Of a DNA stretch of 64,000 nt, positions 47,229-55,538 are shown one piece after another. The notes beneath the pieces are model-generated. The model saw only the letters and a list, made by a program, of their open reading frames with translations. It had not been told where the DNA came from and did no database searches. Each line of letters opens with the position of its first letter. The first letter of the stretch is position 1. Made by a program: the position numbers and the translations under genes. This DNA is from Kocuria rosea subsp. polaris (lineage in GTDB: Bacteria > Actinomycetota > Actinomycetes > Actinomycetales > Micrococcaceae): positions 475,889-539,888 of the forward strand of contig NZ_LQBK01000004.1 in NCBI RefSeq assembly GCF_001483755.1. Direction: 5' to 3'.

Positions 47229-47852
47229 ATGCAGTCCGACGAGGGCACGAATAGCACGTCCGGCGCCGAGGCGCCGGACCGGATCCCGGGCGGCAACCCG
47301 CACCAGGGACGGCGGGGGTTCGACGTGCTCTTCCTGCTGCAGCACTTCAGCACCGAGGCGGAGCGCTACGCGGACCAGGTCCGCCGCCGTTTCGGCCTGG
47401 CGCACAAGGACGTCCACGCCCTCAACGAGGTCATGCAGGCCAACCGTGCGGGCCGGCCGATCCGCGCCGGCGACATCGCCCAGCGGCTCGTGCTGAGCGG
47501 CTCGGCGACCACGTCGGTGATCAAGCGCCTGGTCTCCGCGGGCCACCTGGTGCGCGCGGTCGATCCCCGGGACCGGCGGGAGGTCAGCCTGCAGGCCACC
47601 GACCAGGCCTACCGCTCCGGCCGGCAGATGTTCTCGGCCATGGGCGAGGAGGTCCTGGCGGTGCTCGACGACTGCACCGACGAGGAGATCGAGGTGCTGC
47701 GGCGGCGCCTGCCCCAGCTCACCGACGCGGTCCGGCGGGCCGGCCGCCGGGCGGGGGAGGGCCCGGCGGCGGGGGAGGGCTCGGCGACGGGGGTCGCCGA
47801 GGAGCAGGGGGCCGCGCCGGCGGAACCCGGAGCGGTCCCGCGCCCGGCGTGA
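47229..47852 (+). CDS. MarR-family regulator, likely CrtR-like carotenoid regulator
   Basis: 207 residues of the MarR fold. The winged helix has IRAGDIAQRLVLSGSATTSVIKRL and DPRDRREVSLQAT (wing with Asp-Arg). A Gly/Pro-rich tail follows. It lies directly upstream of crtE. In Corynebacterium glutamicum a MarR protein, CrtR, represses the crt operon and responds to geranylgeranyl-PP. By place and family this is the equivalent candidate. It is codirectional with crt here; I recall it as divergent in Corynebacterium. Confidence 0.82.
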   Translation: MQSDEGTNSTSGAEAPDRIPGGNPHQGRRGFDVLFLLQHFSTEAERYADQVRRRFGLAHKDVHALNEVMQANRAGRPIRAGDIAQRLVLSGSATTSVIKRLVSAGHLVRAVDPRDRREVSLQATDQAYRSGRQMFSAMGEEVLAVLDDCTDEEIEVLRRRLPQLTDAVRRAGRRAGEGPAAGEGSATGVAEEQGAAPAEPGAVPRPA

Positions 47853-47861
47853 CGCGGACGA

Positions 47862-47878
47862 TTGATTCGATTTTCGAA
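47862..47878 (+). promoter_or_regulatory. Candidate MarR operator and promoter element before crtE
   Basis: TTCGA-TTT-TCGAA at 47866-47878 is a perfect 5-3-5 inverted repeat in the only AT-rich patch of the region. TTGATT at 47862 could be a -35. It lies in the 47 bp between the regulator stop and the crtE start. Control by the adjacent MarR protein is inferred. Confidence 0.55.
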
Positions 47879-47899
47879 GGACTGTGGTGGAATGGGGGA

Positions 47900-49015
47900 A
47901 TGGTGACGGTCTTCTCGCGCGAATCGGCCTTTCCGAGCGCCCGGCAGGGCACCGGGACACGGACCGGGCACGGCGGCGGGGAACCCGCCCCGGTTCCCGT
48001 CCTGGAGGAGTTCCTGGCCGAGGCCACCGGTCGCGCGGAGGCCGTGGACCCCGGCTTCGCCCGGCTGTGGGGCGAGGTCGCCCGGCTCAGCTCCGGGGGC
48101 AAGCGGATCCGCCCGCACCTCGTCCGTCTCACGGCCGGCGCCTATCCCGCGCCCGAGCCGGAGCCCGTGGTCGAGGCCGTCGGCGCGGCGTTCGAGCTGC
48201 TGCACACCGCCCTCATCGTCCACGACGACGTCATCGACCAGGACGAGCAGCGCCGGCACCAGCCCACGATCAACGCCGCCGCCGCCACCCGCGCGTTCGC
48301 GTCGGGCTCGGGGCAGGACCAGGCGCGCCAGTACGGCGCGAGCGTGGGCGTCATCGCGGGGGACCTCGCCCTCGCCGGCGCGTACCGGCTCGTGGCCCGC
48401 TCCGGGCTCTCGCCCGAACGGCTGCCCCGCCTCCTCGACCTGCTCGACGCCGCCCTGTTCTCCTCGGCCGCGGGCGAGCTGCTCGACGTGGACCACGCGC
48501 TGCCCGGCGCCCGCCCGGGCCGCGAGCAGGTCCTCGCGGCGACGTGCCTGAAGACGGCGGTCTACTCCTTCGAGACCCCCCTGCAGGCCGGGGGAGTGCT
48601 GGGCGGGGCCCCCGCGGGGGACGTGGAGGTGCTCGGCCGCCTGGGCCGGACCGTGGGCACCGCCTACCAGCTCGTGGACGACCTGCTCGGGGTCTTCGGG
48701 GATCCGGAGGCCACGGGCAAGTCCGTGCTCAGCGACCTGCGGGAGGGCAAGCGGACCATGCTCGTCGCCGCCGCCCTGTGCACCCCCGCCGGCGAGGAGC
48801 TCGACGCGATCCTGGGCCGCCACGAGATCAGCGGGGAGCAGGCCCTCCGGGCCCGGGAGCTGCTCGAGCGGTGCGGGGCCCGGCGGGAGGTCGAGGCCAT
48901 GGTCACCGAGTGCGCGGACGAGGCCCGGGCCCTGCTCGACGCCGCGGGGCTGCCCGCGTCCCTCGAGCAGGACCTGCGGCGCATCGTCGCCGGGGCCACG
49001 GAGCGCATCCGGTGA
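47900..49015 (+). CDS. crtE: Geranylgeranyl diphosphate synthase
   Basis: Makes the C20 precursor of carotenoids. 371 residues from the ATG at 47900, with GGGGGA upstream; an in-frame GTG at 47849 overlaps the regulator stop but would place the operator inside the gene. The first Asp-rich motif is LIVHDDVIDQDEQRR (DDxxD), the second QLVDDLLGVFGD. SSGGKRIRPHLV binds the substrate diphosphate. It heads the crt operon; the next gene starts in its stop codon. Confidence 0.93.
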   Translation: MVTVFSRESAFPSARQGTGTRTGHGGGEPAPVPVLEEFLAEATGRAEAVDPGFARLWGEVARLSSGGKRIRPHLVRLTAGAYPAPEPEPVVEAVGAAFELLHTALIVHDDVIDQDEQRRHQPTINAAAATRAFASGSGQDQARQYGASVGVIAGDLALAGAYRLVARSGLSPERLPRLLDLLDAALFSSAAGELLDVDHALPGARPGREQVLAATCLKTAVYSFETPLQAGGVLGGAPAGDVEVLGRLGRTVGTAYQLVDDLLGVFGDPEATGKSVLSDLREGKRTMLVAAALCTPAGEELDAILGRHEISGEQALRARELLERCGARREVEAMVTECADEARALLDAAGLPASLEQDLRRIVAGATERIR

Positions 49016-51498
49016 CCGCCGCCCAGCACACCGGGTCACCGGCCGAGGCCGCCGCCCGCTACGACGACACCGCCCAGCAGGCGGCCGCGACCGTCATCCG
49101 CCGCTACTCCACGTCCTTCGGGCTCGCCTGCCGCCTGCTGGGACCGGAGATCCGCCCGGACGTCTACGCCGTCTACGCGCTGGTGCGGATCGCCGACGAG
49201 ATCGTCGACGGCGCCAGCGCCGGCGCCGGCGTCCCGCCCCGCGGGTCGCGGGAGCTCCTGGACGCCCTCGAGGAGGAGACGTACGGCGCGATCGAGCGGG
49301 GCTTCAGCAGCAACCTCGTGGTGCACGCCTTCGCCCGCGCGGCCCGCCGGGCCGGGATCGGTCCCGAGCTCGTGCGCCCGTTCTTCGCGTCGATGCGCGC
49401 CGACCTCAGCGCGGACCGGCACAGCGCCGACTCCCTCGACGAGTACGTGTACGGCTCGGCCGAGGTCGTGGGGCTGATGTGCCTGCAGGTGTTCCTGGCC
49501 GGTCGCCCCGTGCCCGAGCAGCGCCGGGCGCAGCTCGTGGCGGGGGCCCGGCGGCTGGGGGCGGCGTTCCAGAAGGTCAACTTCCTGCGCGACCTGGCGG
49601 AGGACTACGGGGAGCTCGGCCGCGTGTACTTCCCCGGCGTGGAGCCCGGGGAGTTCTCCGAGGCCGAGAAGAACCGCCTCCTCGACGACATCGACGCCGA
49701 CCTCGCAGCCGCCCGCGCGGTCATCGACGACCTCCCCCGGTCCTCCCGCGCCGCCGTCCTCGCCGCCCACGACCTGTTCCGGGAGCTGTCCGTGCGGATC
49801 CGCGCCACCCCTGCCCGGGAGCTGCTGAGCTCCCGCATCCGCGTGCCGAACCCGCGCAAGGCCGGGCTCGCCGCGGCCGCCGTGGTCCGGGCGCGCGCCC
49901 GGCGTCGCGCCCCCGCGCCCCGAGGACGCCGTGCCGTGGTGGTGGGCGCGGGGATCGCCGGACTGGCCGCCGCGGGCCTGCTCGCGAAGGACGGCTGGGA
50001 CGTGACCGTCCTGGAGCGCGGGAGCGCGACCGGCGGGCGCGCCGGGCTGCTCGAGCGGGACGGGTTCCGCTTCGACACCGGGCCCTCCTGGTACCTCATG
50101 CCGGAGGTCTTCGACCACTTCTTCCGGCTCATGGGCTCCAGCGCCGCCGAGGAGCTCGAGCTCGTCCGGCTGGACCCCGCCTACCGGGTCTGGGGCGAGC
50201 GCTACGAGCGGCCGATCGACATCCGCTCGGACCTCGAGGACACCGTGGCGCTGTTCGAGTCGGTGGAGCCCGGGGCGGGCGGGCGGATCCGCGCGTACCT
50301 GGCCTCGGCGAAGCGGACCTACGAGCTCGCCGTCGACCACTTCCTCTACACCTCCTACGCCTCGTTCACGCCGCTGCTCACGCGGCCGGTGGTGCGGGGC
50401 CTGCCGGAGCTCGCCCGCCACCTCACCGGGTCCCTGCACGACCTCGCCGCCCGCACCGTGCAGGACACGCGGCTGCGGCAGGTGCTGGGGTATCCGGCCG
50501 TCTTCCTGGCCAGCGCGCCCCGGATGACGCCGTCCCTGTACCACCTCATGAGCCACATGGACCTCACGGACTCCGTCCAGTACCCGCAGGGCGGGTTCCG
50601 CCGGGTCGTCGAGGCCGTGGAGGGGCTCGCCCTCGCCCACGGCGCGCGGATCCGGACGGGGGCGGACGTGCTGCGGATCAGCACCTCCCCGGCCGCCGAC
50701 GGGCCGGTCCGGGCCACCGGCGTCGTGTGGCGGGACGCGGACGGGGCCGAGCACGAGCTCGCCGCGGACGTGGTCGTCTCGGCCGCGGACCTGCACCACA
50801 CCGAGACCGCGCTGCTCCCGCGCGAGCTGCAGAGCTACCCGCAGCGGTACTGGGACCGGCGCCAGACCGGCCCCGGCGCGGTGCTCGTGATGCTCGGGGT
50901 GCGCGGAGAGCTGCCCGGGCTACCGCACCACAGCCTGTTCTTCAGCGAGGACTGGGACGCGAACTTCCGGGCGATCTTCGAGGAGCCCACCAGCGTGCCG
51001 GACCCCGCGTCCGTGTACGTCTGCAAGCCCTCGGCGACCGACCCCGCCGTGGCGCCCGAGGGGCACGAGAACCTCTTCGTGCTGATCCCCGTCCCCGCCG
51101 ACCCCGCGCTGGGAGCGGGCGGGCCGGACGGCACCGGCTCCGCGCGGGTCGAGGCCGTCGCGGACCGGGTGATCGACCAGATCGCGGCGTGGGCCGGCGT
51201 GCCGGACCTGCGGGAGCGCGTCGTGGTGCGCCACACCGTGGGCCCCGAGGACTTCCGCCGGGACTTCAACTCCTGGCGCGGCAACGTGCTGGGCCCCGCC
51301 CACGTGCTCAAGCAGTCCGCGTTCTTCCGGGGCGCCAACCGCAGCCGAAAGGTCGCGGGCCTGCACTACTGCGGGGCCTCGACCATCCCCGGCATCGGCC
51401 TGCCGATGTGCTTGATCAGCGCGGAGATCCTGCTCAAGGACCTGCGCGGGGACACCTCCACCGGTCCCCTGGCAGAACCCCTGGTGCCGCGCGGATGA
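49012..51498 (+). CDS. CrtB-CrtI fusion: phytoene synthase - phytoene desaturase
   Basis: One open frame of 828 residues holds two enzymes usually made separately. Residues 1-295 are phytoene synthase, with ADEIVD (D62-D66) and RDLAEDYGELGR (D194-D198) as the two diphosphate-binding motifs. A basic Ala/Arg/Pro linker (about 285-307) joins a phytoene desaturase (308-828) with VVVGAGIAGLAAAGLL, the FAD signature GLHYCGASTIPGIGLPMCL and the block DTGPSWYLMPEVFDHFF. There is no stop or frameshift at the junction, although GTG codons there could allow internal starts. It makes lycopene from GGPP. Starts in the crtE stop (GTGA). Confidence 0.93.
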   Translation: MTAAQHTGSPAEAAARYDDTAQQAAATVIRRYSTSFGLACRLLGPEIRPDVYAVYALVRIADEIVDGASAGAGVPPRGSRELLDALEEETYGAIERGFSSNLVVHAFARAARRAGIGPELVRPFFASMRADLSADRHSADSLDEYVYGSAEVVGLMCLQVFLAGRPVPEQRRAQLVAGARRLGAAFQKVNFLRDLAEDYGELGRVYFPGVEPGEFSEAEKNRLLDDIDADLAAARAVIDDLPRSSRAAVLAAHDLFRELSVRIRATPARELLSSRIRVPNPRKAGLAAAAVVRARARRRAPAPRGRRAVVVGAGIAGLAAAGLLAKDGWDVTVLERGSATGGRAGLLERDGFRFDTGPSWYLMPEVFDHFFRLMGSSAAEELELVRLDPAYRVWGERYERPIDIRSDLEDTVALFESVEPGAGGRIRAYLASAKRTYELAVDHFLYTSYASFTPLLTRPVVRGLPELARHLTGSLHDLAARTVQDTRLRQVLGYPAVFLASAPRMTPSLYHLMSHMDLTDSVQYPQGGFRRVVEAVEGLALAHGARIRTGADVLRISTSPAADGPVRATGVVWRDADGAEHELAADVVVSAADLHHTETALLPRELQSYPQRYWDRRQTGPGAVLVMLGVRGELPGLPHHSLFFSEDWDANFRAIFEEPTSVPDPASVYVCKPSATDPAVAPEGHENLFVLIPVPADPALGAGGPDGTGSARVEAVADRVIDQIAAWAGVPDLRERVVVRHTVGPEDFRRDFNSWRGNVLGPAHVLKQSAFFRGANRSRKVAGLHYCGASTIPGIGLPMCLISAEILLKDLRGDTSTGPLAEPLVPRG

Positions 51499-51842
51499 GC
51501 TTCGTGTACCTCGGCTTCCTGCTGTTCAGCCTGGCCGGGATGGTGCTCCTCGACGTGCGCGAGCGGCTGTTCTTCGCCCAGGACCCCCGCCGGGCGGCGC
51601 TCGTGCTGCTCGCGGGGCTGGTGTTCTTCCTCGCCTGGGACGTCGCCGGGATCAGCCTCGGGATCTTCCTGCACAGCCGGAGCGCGTGGGCGACCGGCTG
51701 GATGGTCGCCCCGCAGATCCCCGTCGAGGAGGTCGTGTTCCTCGTGTTCCTCTGCTACCTGACCATGAACCTGGTCCGGCTCACGGAGAAGGCGCTGGCA
51801 CGCCGCTCCGCCCGGGCCCGCGGGAAGGCGGAGGCCCCGTGA
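51495..51842 (+). CDS. crtYe: C50 carotenoid cyclase subunit, CrtYe-type
   Basis: 115 residues with three membrane helices, one half of the heterodimeric lycopene/C50 cyclase. FVYLGFLLFSLAGMVLLDVR and the motif PQIPVEEVVFLVFLCYLTMN are conserved, including the PxE(E) acidic site. The ATG overlaps the CrtBI stop (ATGA). It acts with the CrtYf part of the next gene to close rings on flavuxanthin-like C50 intermediates. Whether the rings are epsilon, beta or gamma cannot be read here. Confidence 0.9.
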   Translation: MSFVYLGFLLFSLAGMVLLDVRERLFFAQDPRRAALVLLAGLVFFLAWDVAGISLGIFLHSRSAWATGWMVAPQIPVEEVVFLVFLCYLTMNLVRLTEKALARRSARARGKAEAP

Positions 51843-53020
51843 CCTACGCCCTCGTCATTCCCGTCTTCCTCGCGCTCGCCCTGACCCCGGCCACCCTGCT
51901 GGTCCGCAGGCCCTCCCCGGCGCCTCCCCGGCGCCGGGCCCTGGCCGTGCTCGGGATCTCCTTCGCGGTGCTCGCGGTGCTCACGGTGGTCTTCGACAAC
52001 CTCATGATCGCCGCCGGGTTCTTCGACTACGGGGCCGGGCACATCACGGAGCTGCGGATCGGTCTGGTGCCGGTCGAGGACTTCGCGTACCCGCTCGCCG
52101 CGCTGCTGCTGCTGCCGTCGCTGTGGTGGGGGCTGGCCGAGCGGGGGCGGCTCGCCGCCACCGTGCGCACCCTCGTGGCCACCTCCCGGCCGCTCTCCTG
52201 GGTCAACACCGCCTACCCCTTCGCGGCGGCCTACGTCATGACCACCGGCCGGGCGGACCTGCCCCTCGTGGTGGGGACGCTGTTCTTCCTCTTCCCGTAC
52301 AACCTGCTGATGTACGGGATCAACGACGTCTTCGACTACGAGTCCGACCTCCGCAACCCCCGCAAGGGCGGTGTCGAGGGCGCGCTCGTGGACCGGTCCG
52401 AGCACCGGATGATCCTCGTGGGCTCGGCGCTGGTGGCCCTGCCCTTCCTGGCGTACCTGTTCCTGGCGGGCGGCGCCGCCGCGGCGGGGGTGCTGGTGGT
52501 CAGCCTCTTCGCGGTGGTCGCCTACAGCCTCGAGGGGCTGCGCTTCAAGGAGGTCCCGTTCCTGGACTCGGCGACCTCCGCCACGCACTTCGTGTCCCCG
52601 GCGGTCTACGGCCTCGTGCTCGCCGGGGCGGACCGGTCACCGGGTCTCGTGGCCCTGTGCGCCGCGTTCTTCCTCTGGTCGATGGCCTCGCAGGCCTTCG
52701 GGGCGGTCCAGGACGTCCGGGCGGACCGGGAGGGCGGGCTGCGCTCGATCGCGACGGTCCTGGGCGCCCGCCGCACGGTGTGGGCCGCCGCGGCGTTCTA
52801 CCTCGCGGCCGGGGTGCTCCTGCTGCTCACCCCCTGGCCCGGGCCGGTGGCGTCCTTCCTGGTGCTGCCCTACCTCGCCAACCTCGTGCCGTTCCTGTCC
52901 ATCACGGACGCCGGTTGCGAACGCGCCAACCGGGGCTGGCGCCGGTTCCTGTCGCTCAACTACGTCACCGGCTTCCTCGTGACGATGCTGCTGCTCTGGG
53001 CGTGGGAGCTCAGCCGGTGA
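51839..53020 (+). CDS. CrtYf-CrtEb fusion: C50 cyclase subunit - lycopene elongase
   Basis: 393 residues from a GTG in the crtYe stop (GTGA). Residues 1-110 match CrtYf, with FDYGAGHITELRIGLVPVED carrying the acidic cyclase motif. From about 115 the frame continues into a UbiA prenyltransferase, the lycopene elongase CrtEb, with the first Asp-rich motif NDVFDYESDLRNPRKGG near 160 and the second QDVRADREGGLRS near 300. Corynebacterium has these as two genes. I recall a similar fusion in Dietzia (LbtBC) but cannot check. Adds two C5 units to lycopene, then cyclises. Confidence 0.92.
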   Translation: MTYALVIPVFLALALTPATLLVRRPSPAPPRRRALAVLGISFAVLAVLTVVFDNLMIAAGFFDYGAGHITELRIGLVPVEDFAYPLAALLLLPSLWWGLAERGRLAATVRTLVATSRPLSWVNTAYPFAAAYVMTTGRADLPLVVGTLFFLFPYNLLMYGINDVFDYESDLRNPRKGGVEGALVDRSEHRMILVGSALVALPFLAYLFLAGGAAAAGVLVVSLFAVVAYSLEGLRFKEVPFLDSATSATHFVSPAVYGLVLAGADRSPGLVALCAAFFLWSMASQAFGAVQDVRADREGGLRSIATVLGARRTVWAAAAFYLAAGVLLLLTPWPGPVASFLVLPYLANLVPFLSITDAGCERANRGWRRFLSLNYVTGFLVTMLLLWAWELSR

Positions 53021-54503
53021 CCGGTTCCCGCCGCCCGGGCCGGGGGCCGCGGACGGGACCGGGATCCCGCTGCAGGCGCCGCAGCAGCTTGTCGGTCGAG
53101 ACCATCGCCCCGCCCAGCACCGCCGGCAGCCCGCCGCCCGGGTGGACGGAGGCCCCCACCCGCCACAGCCACGGCCGCAGGGGACTCGTGTAGGACGGGG
53201 CGTGCAGCGGGCCGCTGCGCCAGGCCGGGTGCACCGCCCCGTACAGCGCGCCGCCCGCCGAGCCGTGCGCGGCGAAGTGGGCGGGGTCCAGGATCTCCGT
53301 GCTCCGGAAGCGGTCCGGAAGCCGTCCGGGCAGCCCGAGCACCCGGGCGGTGCGCTCGAGCTCCCGCACGACGAACGGGTCCTCGAGGGTGTACGACTTC
53401 CCGTTGGCCGGTGCGGTGAGCAGCACGGCGAGCGTGGGAGCGCTGTTGGGGTAGACCCCGTGCGCCGGGTAGTAGTTCGCGAACGCCATGGTCTGCTCGG
53501 GCTCGGTCCCGGCCTCCAGGTCGGCGTAGAGATCGGCCGGGCGGTCGGGCAGGACGACGCCGTGCCGGGGCGTCCCCTCGGGCAGCCCGGCGCCGAGCAC
53601 CGCGTAGATCCCGATCGCCGAGCAGCTGAGCCGGCGCGGCACCCGGGGCGCGCGCCCGGCGAGCAGCCCGTCCAGCCGGTGGGCGTCCAGCCCGCCGACC
53701 ACGGCGTCGGCCGGGTACGTGCCCCGCTCCGTGCGGACCCGGCGGCGGGCGACGGAGGTCACCGGTTCACCGGTGCGGATCTCCACCCCGGACGCCACCG
53801 CCAGCCGCCGCAGGGCCTCGACGAGCTCGTGCACGCCGCCCCGGGGGATCCAGACCCCGTCGCGTGCCATCACGGCGGGCATGCTCGCGTACAGGGCCGG
53901 GGTGCGCGCCGGGCCGACCCCGGCGTTGAGGGTGTGGATGGCGATGACCTCGCGCAGGCCCTCGGGCATCCAGGTGAGGCTGTCGAGGTAGCTGCGGGTC
54001 GTGAGCCGCCGCCCGTAGAGGCTCCCGAGCCGGCCCAGCGCGGGACGGGCCGCCCGGTCCATCACCTCCGTGGTCAGCAGCCGGGTGATGTCCGGGCCGA
54101 GCGGCCCGTGCTCGGCCTCGAAGCGGACCCATGCCGCGTGCCAGGGGTGCCCGGGCGGGACGGGCAGCTCGCACCGGTCGCCGCGGTAGTAGTACGTGCC
54201 GACCTCGGGCAGGCGCTCCAGCTCGAGCCCGGCCGTCTCCGCGGCCCTCGGCCCGCGGTCCCCCGCCGGCGCGGCGGCGTCCCGCAGCCGGTCCAGGCGG
54301 CGGAGGAGCTCCTCCCACACGCCCGGGAACGTGAACAGGGACGGCCCCGTGTCCATGCGCTGGCCCGCGGCCTCGATGCGGCGGCTCTTGCCCCCGAGCC
54401 GGTCGGCGGCCTCGAGCAGGGTGACCTGGTGACCGGCGTGGCCGAGCAGGGCGGCCGAGGTCAGGCCGCCGAGACCGCCGCCGACGACGACGACGCGGCT
54501 CAC
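53010..54503 (-). CDS. CrtI/CrtD-type carotenoid desaturase
   Basis: 497 residues of the phytoene desaturase family. VVVGGGLGGLTSAALL and LLEAADRLGGKSRRIEAAGQ bind FAD, DTGPSLFTFPGVWEELLRRL is the family block, and VHPGGGLPAVLGGAMV the C-terminal FAD block. It differs from the CrtI in the fusion and pairs with a second elongase-type UbiA. That fits a 3,4-desaturase like CrtD of bacterioruberin synthesis in haloarchaea. It starts in the UbiA stop (GTGA) and its 3' end overlaps the crtYf-Eb gene tail-to-tail by 11 bp. Confidence 0.85.
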   Translation of the reverse strand: MSRVVVVGGGLGGLTSAALLGHAGHQVTLLEAADRLGGKSRRIEAAGQRMDTGPSLFTFPGVWEELLRRLDRLRDAAAPAGDRGPRAAETAGLELERLPEVGTYYYRGDRCELPVPPGHPWHAAWVRFEAEHGPLGPDITRLLTTEVMDRAARPALGRLGSLYGRRLTTRSYLDSLTWMPEGLREVIAIHTLNAGVGPARTPALYASMPAVMARDGVWIPRGGVHELVEALRRLAVASGVEIRTGEPVTSVARRRVRTERGTYPADAVVGGLDAHRLDGLLAGRAPRVPRRLSCSAIGIYAVLGAGLPEGTPRHGVVLPDRPADLYADLEAGTEPEQTMAFANYYPAHGVYPNSAPTLAVLLTAPANGKSYTLEDPFVVRELERTARVLGLPGRLPDRFRSTEILDPAHFAAHGSAGGALYGAVHPAWRSGPLHAPSYTSPLRPWLWRVGASVHPGGGLPAVLGGAMVSTDKLLRRLQRDPGPVRGPRPGRREPVTG

Positions 54504-55366
54504 GGGTACAGCCCCAGGTACAGCGCCACCGTCAGCTGCACCCCGGCCACGGAGCCGGCGACGTAGGGGAAGGCGATGGAGTGCCGGTACAGCCGGTGCC
54601 CGGTCCCGGGCCGCGGGTCCCGCAGGAGGGACAGCACGAGCCACCCGGCGATGAGGGCGTTGACCGCGGCCACCGGGAGGCTGACCAGCACGAAGCACAG
54701 CGTGGACACGGCCCACCAGCCGCCGCTCCACAGGCCCGCCCCGCGCGGGCCGAGCCGGACGGCCGTGGTCGTGATGGCCACCGCGCGGTCCTCCTCGATG
54801 TCCTGGACGGCGTCGAAGGCGTGCTTGGCCACGCTCCAGGCCATCAGGCCCAGCGCGGCGGACCACACGGGGGCCTGCCCGAGGGCGAGGGGGAGGAAGA
54901 CCAGGGGCAGGGCGTAGGCGGCGTTGCTCAGCGAGTCCAGGAAGGGCCGGGCCTTGAAGCGCACGGGCGGGGCCGAGTAGAGCACGAAGACCAGGACGTA
55001 CAGTACGATCCAGGCCAGCGCGGCCGGGGACAGGGCGACGGCGAACCAGACGAGGAACGGCGCGTTGGTGACGAGCACCGCGGTCCAGATCGTGCGCACC
55101 TCGGAGGAGTCGATCAGCGCCCCCTCGAGCGAGCCCTTGCGCGGGTTGAGGGCGTCGGTGTCCTGGTCGAAGACGTCGTTGACGCCGTAGATCAGCAGGT
55201 TGAACGGGAGGGTGAGCCACAGCAGGAGCGGCAGCGCCTCCCACTGCCACAGCGACCCGGCGAGCCACATCCCCACCACGCCGGGGCCCAGGGTGTTGAC
55301 CCAGAGCACCGGCCGGGCGATGTGCACGATCCGCTGCACGGCGGGGACGGATCCTGCCTGGGTCAC
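54500..55366 (-). CDS. UbiA prenyltransferase, second lycopene elongase-type
   Basis: 288 residues with eight or nine membrane helices. The Asp-rich motifs are GVNDVFDQDTDALNPRKGS and QDIEEDRAVAITTT. The ALNPRKGS ending is the same signature as in CrtEb at 51839, so it is a lycopene elongase relative rather than a quinone enzyme. The start is GTG at 55366 with GAGGAG 11 bases upstream. In an operon with the CrtD-like gene it could give acyclic C50 pigments (dihydroisopentenyl-rhodopin/bacterioruberin type). A hydratase (CruF) is not seen in the window. Confidence 0.85.
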   Translation of the reverse strand: MTQAGSVPAVQRIVHIARPVLWVNTLGPGVVGMWLAGSLWQWEALPLLLWLTLPFNLLIYGVNDVFDQDTDALNPRKGSLEGALIDSSEVRTIWTAVLVTNAPFLVWFAVALSPAALAWIVLYVLVFVLYSAPPVRFKARPFLDSLSNAAYALPLVFLPLALGQAPVWSAALGLMAWSVAKHAFDAVQDIEEDRAVAITTTAVRLGPRGAGLWSGGWWAVSTLCFVLVSLPVAAVNALIAGWLVLSLLRDPRPGTGHRLYRHSIAFPYVAGSVAGVQLTVALYLGLYP

Positions 55367-55538
55367 GGCGGCGGCTCTCCTCGGACGACAGATGACCGGG
55401 GAGCCCCGGTGCCTCCAGACTACGTGGGTTCCGGGGCCGGTGGGGCAGGGGCCGGACCGGCCCGGCCCGCGGGAGCAGGCGCGGTAGACGGCCGGCTCGT
55501 GCTCCGTCCGGTGCGCGGGGCAGACTGGAGCGGTGCGC

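Noticed and set aside
49800-49960. Sequencing frameshift as the cause of the CrtB-CrtI fusion.
   Set aside because: The linker reads as plausible basic protein in one frame with strong third-position GC and no displaced motif; only resequencing can fully exclude it.
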